A stretch of DNA of 17,692 bases from Bacteroidota bacterium. Its GTDB lineage: Bacteria; Bacteroidota; Bacteroidia; Chitinophagales; Chitinophagaceae. A program made the translations under genes and the position numbers. How positions within the stretch are numbered: the stretch's first letter is position 1; the number at the start of each line of letters is the position of its first letter. Shown one piece after another: positions 15,715 to 17,692 of this stretch. The notes below the pieces were generated by a model that was not told where the DNA came from, did not search any database, and saw nothing but the letters and a program-made list of their open reading frames with translations. The stretch spans positions 1-17,692 of the forward strand of contig JAEZLJ010000075.1 in the NCBI GenBank assembly GCA_023415275.1, given 5' to 3'.

Positions 15715-15804
15715 TAGATGACCCAGGGATATCCCAACCCTTATATAGTTGGAATATCATTGGGATATCTATGGAATATCTATGGGACATCTATGGAATA
15801 TCCC
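15715..15804. repeat. 11-bp tandem repeat array with inverted flanking units
   Basis: Five adjacent 11-bp units run without gaps from 15750 to 15804: TGGAATATCAT, TGGGATATCTA, TGGAATATCTA, TGGGACATCTA and TGGAATATCCC. Two units in the opposite sense precede them, TAGATGACCCA at 15715-15725 and GGGATATCCCA at 15726-15736, separated from the array by a 13-base A+T-rich spacer. GATATCCCAAC (15728-15738) and GTTGGAATATC (15748-15758) form an 11-position stem with one mismatch and a nine-base loop. Each unit is itself nearly palindromic around GATATC. The unit length is not a multiple of three, so this is not a coding repeat, and it is close to one helical turn. It could be a protein-binding array, a recombination or replication element, or a family of dispersed intergenic repeats. 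Confidence 0.85.
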
Positions 15805-15862
15805 CTGGGTTGATAGGTGTGGGGGATAGGAGCTGAGTTGAGTAAATGGCCAGGTAAAAAGT

Positions 15863-15918
15863 GACAATACAAAATGTATAATGTGGCGGATTGTCCTAAC
15901 GACAATACAAAGAGTATA
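15863..15918. repeat. 18-bp imperfect direct repeat with central hairpin
   Basis: GACAATACAAAATGTATA at 15863-15880 recurs as GACAATACAAAGAGTATA at 15901-15918, identical at 16 of 18 positions and offset by 38 bases. ATTGTC at 15890-15895 is the inverse of GACAAT and forms a six-pair hairpin with the second copy (loop CTAAC). It lies 84 bases upstream of the 192-residue secreted-protein gene and may be an operator or promoter region. Confidence 0.6.
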
Positions 15919-16001
15919 TAAATAAAGAATTGGAGATCATACCTGTTTTTACTTGATGGGTTAAAACCTACCTCATATATTTATGTGTAAGCAGCAATAA
16001 T

Positions 16002-16580
16002 TTGAGACAGTCCGCAACCATAATGATGATTTTTCTGTCGGCGACGCTTTGCTATGGCCAGTCTGCCAAGGAAAAAGCTTTCATTCAGACAATACATAAT
16101 GTCGTAGCCGCTCTTTCAACTCGTGACTCTGTTACCTTATCCAGGTACATCGACAAGCAGACCGGCGTTTATATTCTTAACAGGATAGGTATACCGGACA
16201 CTTATAAGCACTATCGCATTTTGGGATTTAGCGACATGACCTATCCCAATGCTCCATTTTACGATGGAGTGAAGGTAACTGCCGTTTCCTTTTCTTCACT
16301 TCCAACATTTGACTGTGAGAAATGGACAAAAACAGGAACATTTGTTGACACGACCCGTACTGATCATTTGCTTTCAAAAATTGCGAAGAATGTAAACAAT
16401 GAAGCCAACCGAAAAGTTCCTTTAAAAAGAATTGATGAATTCTACAGACTTGAAACAAAGAGCAGAAGAATTGTTATTGCTGACAACAACGCGAATGAGT
16501 TGATCTTCTATTTGAGTTACATCAATGGCAGATGGGTACTGACCATTGTTGACAAAGTCACCACTGATTGTAGCGTTTAA
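16002..16580 (+). CDS. Secreted protein of unknown function, 192 residues
   Basis: The product begins with a signal peptide ending near CYGQS (residues 17-21). Two starts compete: the TTG at 16002 gives MRQSATIMMIFLSATL with a positive charge and a full-length signal peptide; the ATG at 16023 would leave only 14 hydrophobic residues with no positive charge. I favour TTG but not strongly. The mature part is mixed alpha/beta, with EKAFIQTIHNVVAALSTRDSVTLSRYID at 24-51 resembling the helical start of NTF2/SnoaL-like or DUF-type secreted domains, and YINGRWVLTIVDKVTTDCS at 173-191 at the end. Cys105 and Cys190 could form a disulfide in the periplasm. I do not recognise the family. It is preceded by a 515-base repeat-bearing gap and followed by a palindrome-rich 257-base spacer, which suggests an accessory gene. 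Confidence 0.7.
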   Translation: MRQSATIMMIFLSATLCYGQSAKEKAFIQTIHNVVAALSTRDSVTLSRYIDKQTGVYILNRIGIPDTYKHYRILGFSDMTYPNAPFYDGVKVTAVSFSSLPTFDCEKWTKTGTFVDTTRTDHLLSKIAKNVNNEANRKVPLKRIDEFYRLETKSRRIVIADNNANELIFYLSYINGRWVLTIVDKVTTDCSV

Positions 16581-16837
16581 ATTGTGACGAATTGCTGTTG
16601 CTTACAGGGTTTGGCGTCATGGCGGGCTACTGAACGCAGCGTCGGCTTTTTATCACTATTAGTCTGCATTTTCGGCTGACCCAACGCAGGTGAACAGCAT
16701 TGCAAAACATCGGTAAAAGAACTATTTTCACCAGCATATCGGGGCTAACGAATCATGGAATACCGCCACGAACGCCAAGCCCTTGACGTTAGCAGCAAGC
16801 TTAAACGAGCAGTCTGCTACTACAATCAAGACTAAAC
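16581..16837. other. Structured intergenic spacer with attC-like hairpin and palindrome
   Basis: This non-coding stretch contains several repeat-like elements. AACGCAG occurs at 16633-16639 and 16683-16689, and TCGGCT at 16642-16647 and 16672-16677, as direct repeats. GCTAACG (16744-16750) and CGTTAGC (16787-16793) are perfect inverted 7-mers with a partly paired interior. AGCAG/CTGCT at 16808-16818 is a symmetric site only 19 bases before the next ATG. No ORF, standard promoter or terminator with a T run was found. Confidence 0.5.
16744..16793. repeat. attC-like imperfect hairpin
   Basis: The outer arms GCTAACG and CGTTAGC pair exactly. Inside, TCATGG (16753-16758) pairs with CCTTGA (16781-16786) with one mismatch, and the unpaired AA at 16751-16752 forms a bulge. 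This outer-arm, bulge, inner-arm plan recalls integron attC sites, but the arms fit RYYYAAC/GTTRRRY imperfectly and the length (50) is slightly below the usual range, so it may be an unrelated hairpin. Confidence 0.3.
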
Positions 16838-17560
16838 ATGACACTAAAGACATCAATACCTTTACTCCTGCTTTTTATTTCAGCGACCGCTTTTGCAAAC
16901 GACACTCTGTACTTTCGATTGTCCAACCCTTGGAATACGGTTAAATCACCGACAGGAAAATATCTTCGGAAATGCATCAAGAAAAACGACTACTTACATT
17001 GTTGGGACTACAACAGCAACAATGTTTTGGTAGCCGAGAGTTTCTATGCCGACACGACATTCGGTAGAAAGCTGCTTTGTCACAAATACTTCAACGAAAC
17101 GAGAGGTTATTTGGAACAGACCCGCTGTTATGAAAATGGACGGCTTCATGGCTATTTTGTTGACTACAATGCGAAAGGTGACACGACCGCTTATCAGGTC
17201 TACGAAAATGGCGCAGTTATTAAAGAATGGAGTTCGGACGCAACCGAAAACACGCAAGTCTTCCAAATGATTGAAACAACTGCTGAATTTCCCGGCGGAC
17301 GCTCCGCATGGCTGACTTATTTGGGTGACAACCTGAAATATCCCAAAGCATTGAAAAAGGAAAAGGTTAGTGGACAAGTCATTGCAAAAGTCTATGTTGA
17401 CCCGACCGGCACTGTCAGCAATGTTGAAATTGTCAAGAGCGTGCACCCGTTATTGGACGAAGAAGTTATTCGTGTAATTAAAGGCTCACCGAAGTGGACA
17501 CCGGCAACGCAAAACGGTAAAGCTGTTCAAATGACATTCAATCAGCCTATAACTTTTTAG
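16838..17560 (+). CDS. Periplasmic protein with YwqK/MORN-like repeats and TonB C-terminal domain
   Basis: The 240-residue product begins with a Sec signal peptide (MTLKTSIPLLLLFISATAFA, cleavage near 20). Residues about 38-130 contain short beta repeats typical of the MORN/YwqK type: GKYLRKCIKKN, RCYENGRLHGYFVDYNAKGD and QVYENGAVIKEW. Residues about 148-240 form a TonB_C domain: EFPGGRSAWLTYLGDNLKYP at 150-169, VSGQVIAKVYVDPTGTVSNVEIVKS at 177-201 and GSPKWTPATQNGKAVQM at 216-232. Classical TonB has an N-terminal anchor that contacts ExbB/ExbD and a proline-rich span; neither is present, so it probably does not energise receptors itself. Such soluble TonB_C proteins are common in Bacteroidota and of unclear function. 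Cysteines at 46, 55, 81 and 97 in the repeat part could form disulfides. The ATG is the only sensible start. A terminator-like hairpin follows. Confidence 0.85.
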   Translation: MTLKTSIPLLLLFISATAFANDTLYFRLSNPWNTVKSPTGKYLRKCIKKNDYLHCWDYNSNNVLVAESFYADTTFGRKLLCHKYFNETRGYLEQTRCYENGRLHGYFVDYNAKGDTTAYQVYENGAVIKEWSSDATENTQVFQMIETTAEFPGGRSAWLTYLGDNLKYPKALKKEKVSGQVIAKVYVDPTGTVSNVEIVKSVHPLLDEEVIRVIKGSPKWTPATQNGKAVQMTFNQPITF

Positions 17561-17589
17561 GTTACGAAAGCTAAGCTGCCAACATAAAG

Positions 17590-17662
17590 CGGAGTAGACG
17601 AAAAGCCCCAAAGAAAAGCCCCGGTACATAGTGTGTGTACGGGGGCTTTTTGTTTTACTCCG
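17590..17662 (+). terminator. Nested hairpin terminator after the TonB_C gene
   Basis: The inner hairpin pairs 17614-17628 with 17636-17650: AAAAGCCCC plus GTACA against TGTAC plus GGGGCTTTT, with one G-G mismatch, a seven-base loop, and TGTTTT following. An outer pair CGGAGTA (17590-17596) and TACTCCG (17656-17662) encloses it. A second AAAAGCCCC copy at 17601-17609 could compete for the same 3' arm. Confidence 0.8.
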
Positions 17663-17692
17663 TGTTGAACGAACCGCTGCCTGTAGGGTAAT

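Noticed and set aside
15715..15804. CRISPR array
   Set aside because: The units are 11 bp, contiguous and without unique spacers, and no cas genes are present.
15487..16001. tRNA or other structured RNA gene in the large gap
   Set aside because: No cloverleaf, no T-arm consensus and no CCA-proximal pairing could be found by eye; only repeats and short hairpins were seen.
15487..17692. Transposon, prophage or insertion sequence at the accessory end
   Set aside because: No transposase, integrase or phage gene is encoded and no matching terminal inverted repeats with target duplications were identified.

Overview
The window looks like a chromosomal segment of a Bacteroidota bacterium, most likely family Chitinophagaceae or a relative. 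The evidence is a type III glutamine synthetase, a small-form PurL without a glutaminase domain, a GLPGLI-type secreted protein, a periplasmic TonB C-terminal-domain protein, almost no Shine-Dalgarno sequences, and several upstream boxes of the Bacteroidota form TTG-N(19-23)-TAnnTTTG. The taxonomic call is inference from gene content and motifs; no database was searched.

Layout. Positions 1-903 hold the 3' half of an ABC-F (Uup-like) ATPase, followed by an unreported-looking 34-residue single-helix membrane peptide (1038-1142) and a perfect 12-bp-stem terminator shared with the convergent glutamine synthetase III gene (minus, 1261-3450). Next comes a minus-strand polytopic membrane protein (3599-4882) that resembles EpsG/Wzy-type envelope polymerases and appears to start with TTG. 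A divergent promoter region separates it from purL (5057-7288), followed by pyrG (7559-9208) behind a roughly 200-nt leader, and yidC (9393-11225). Strong hairpin terminators follow pyrG and yidC. A secreted GLPGLI-family protein (11328-11987) converges with a small exported protein (minus, 12019-12357). Then come a TPR protein (12506-13921) and the coupled pair phosphosulfolactate synthase/shikimate dehydrogenase (13985-15486), which overlap by one base.

From 15487 to the end the density of ordinary genes falls and the sequence looks accessory. It contains a 515-base non-coding stretch with a five-copy 11-bp tandem array flanked by inverted units, an 18-bp imperfect direct repeat, two secreted-protein genes (192 and 240 residues), a palindrome-rich spacer with an attC-like imperfect hairpin, and a nested terminator-like hairpin.

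How the genes work together. GlnN supplies glutamine, the nitrogen donor for PurL (with separate PurS/PurQ partners not present here) and for CTP synthase, so the centre of the window is rich in glutamine-dependent nucleotide biosynthesis, although the genes are in separate transcription units. YidC handles membrane protein insertion. Phosphosulfolactate synthase could provide C3 sulfonates for sulfonolipids; this is a hypothesis from known Bacteroidota chemistry, not something the sequence proves. I found no clear defence system, phage, transposase, CRISPR array, tRNA or rRNA.
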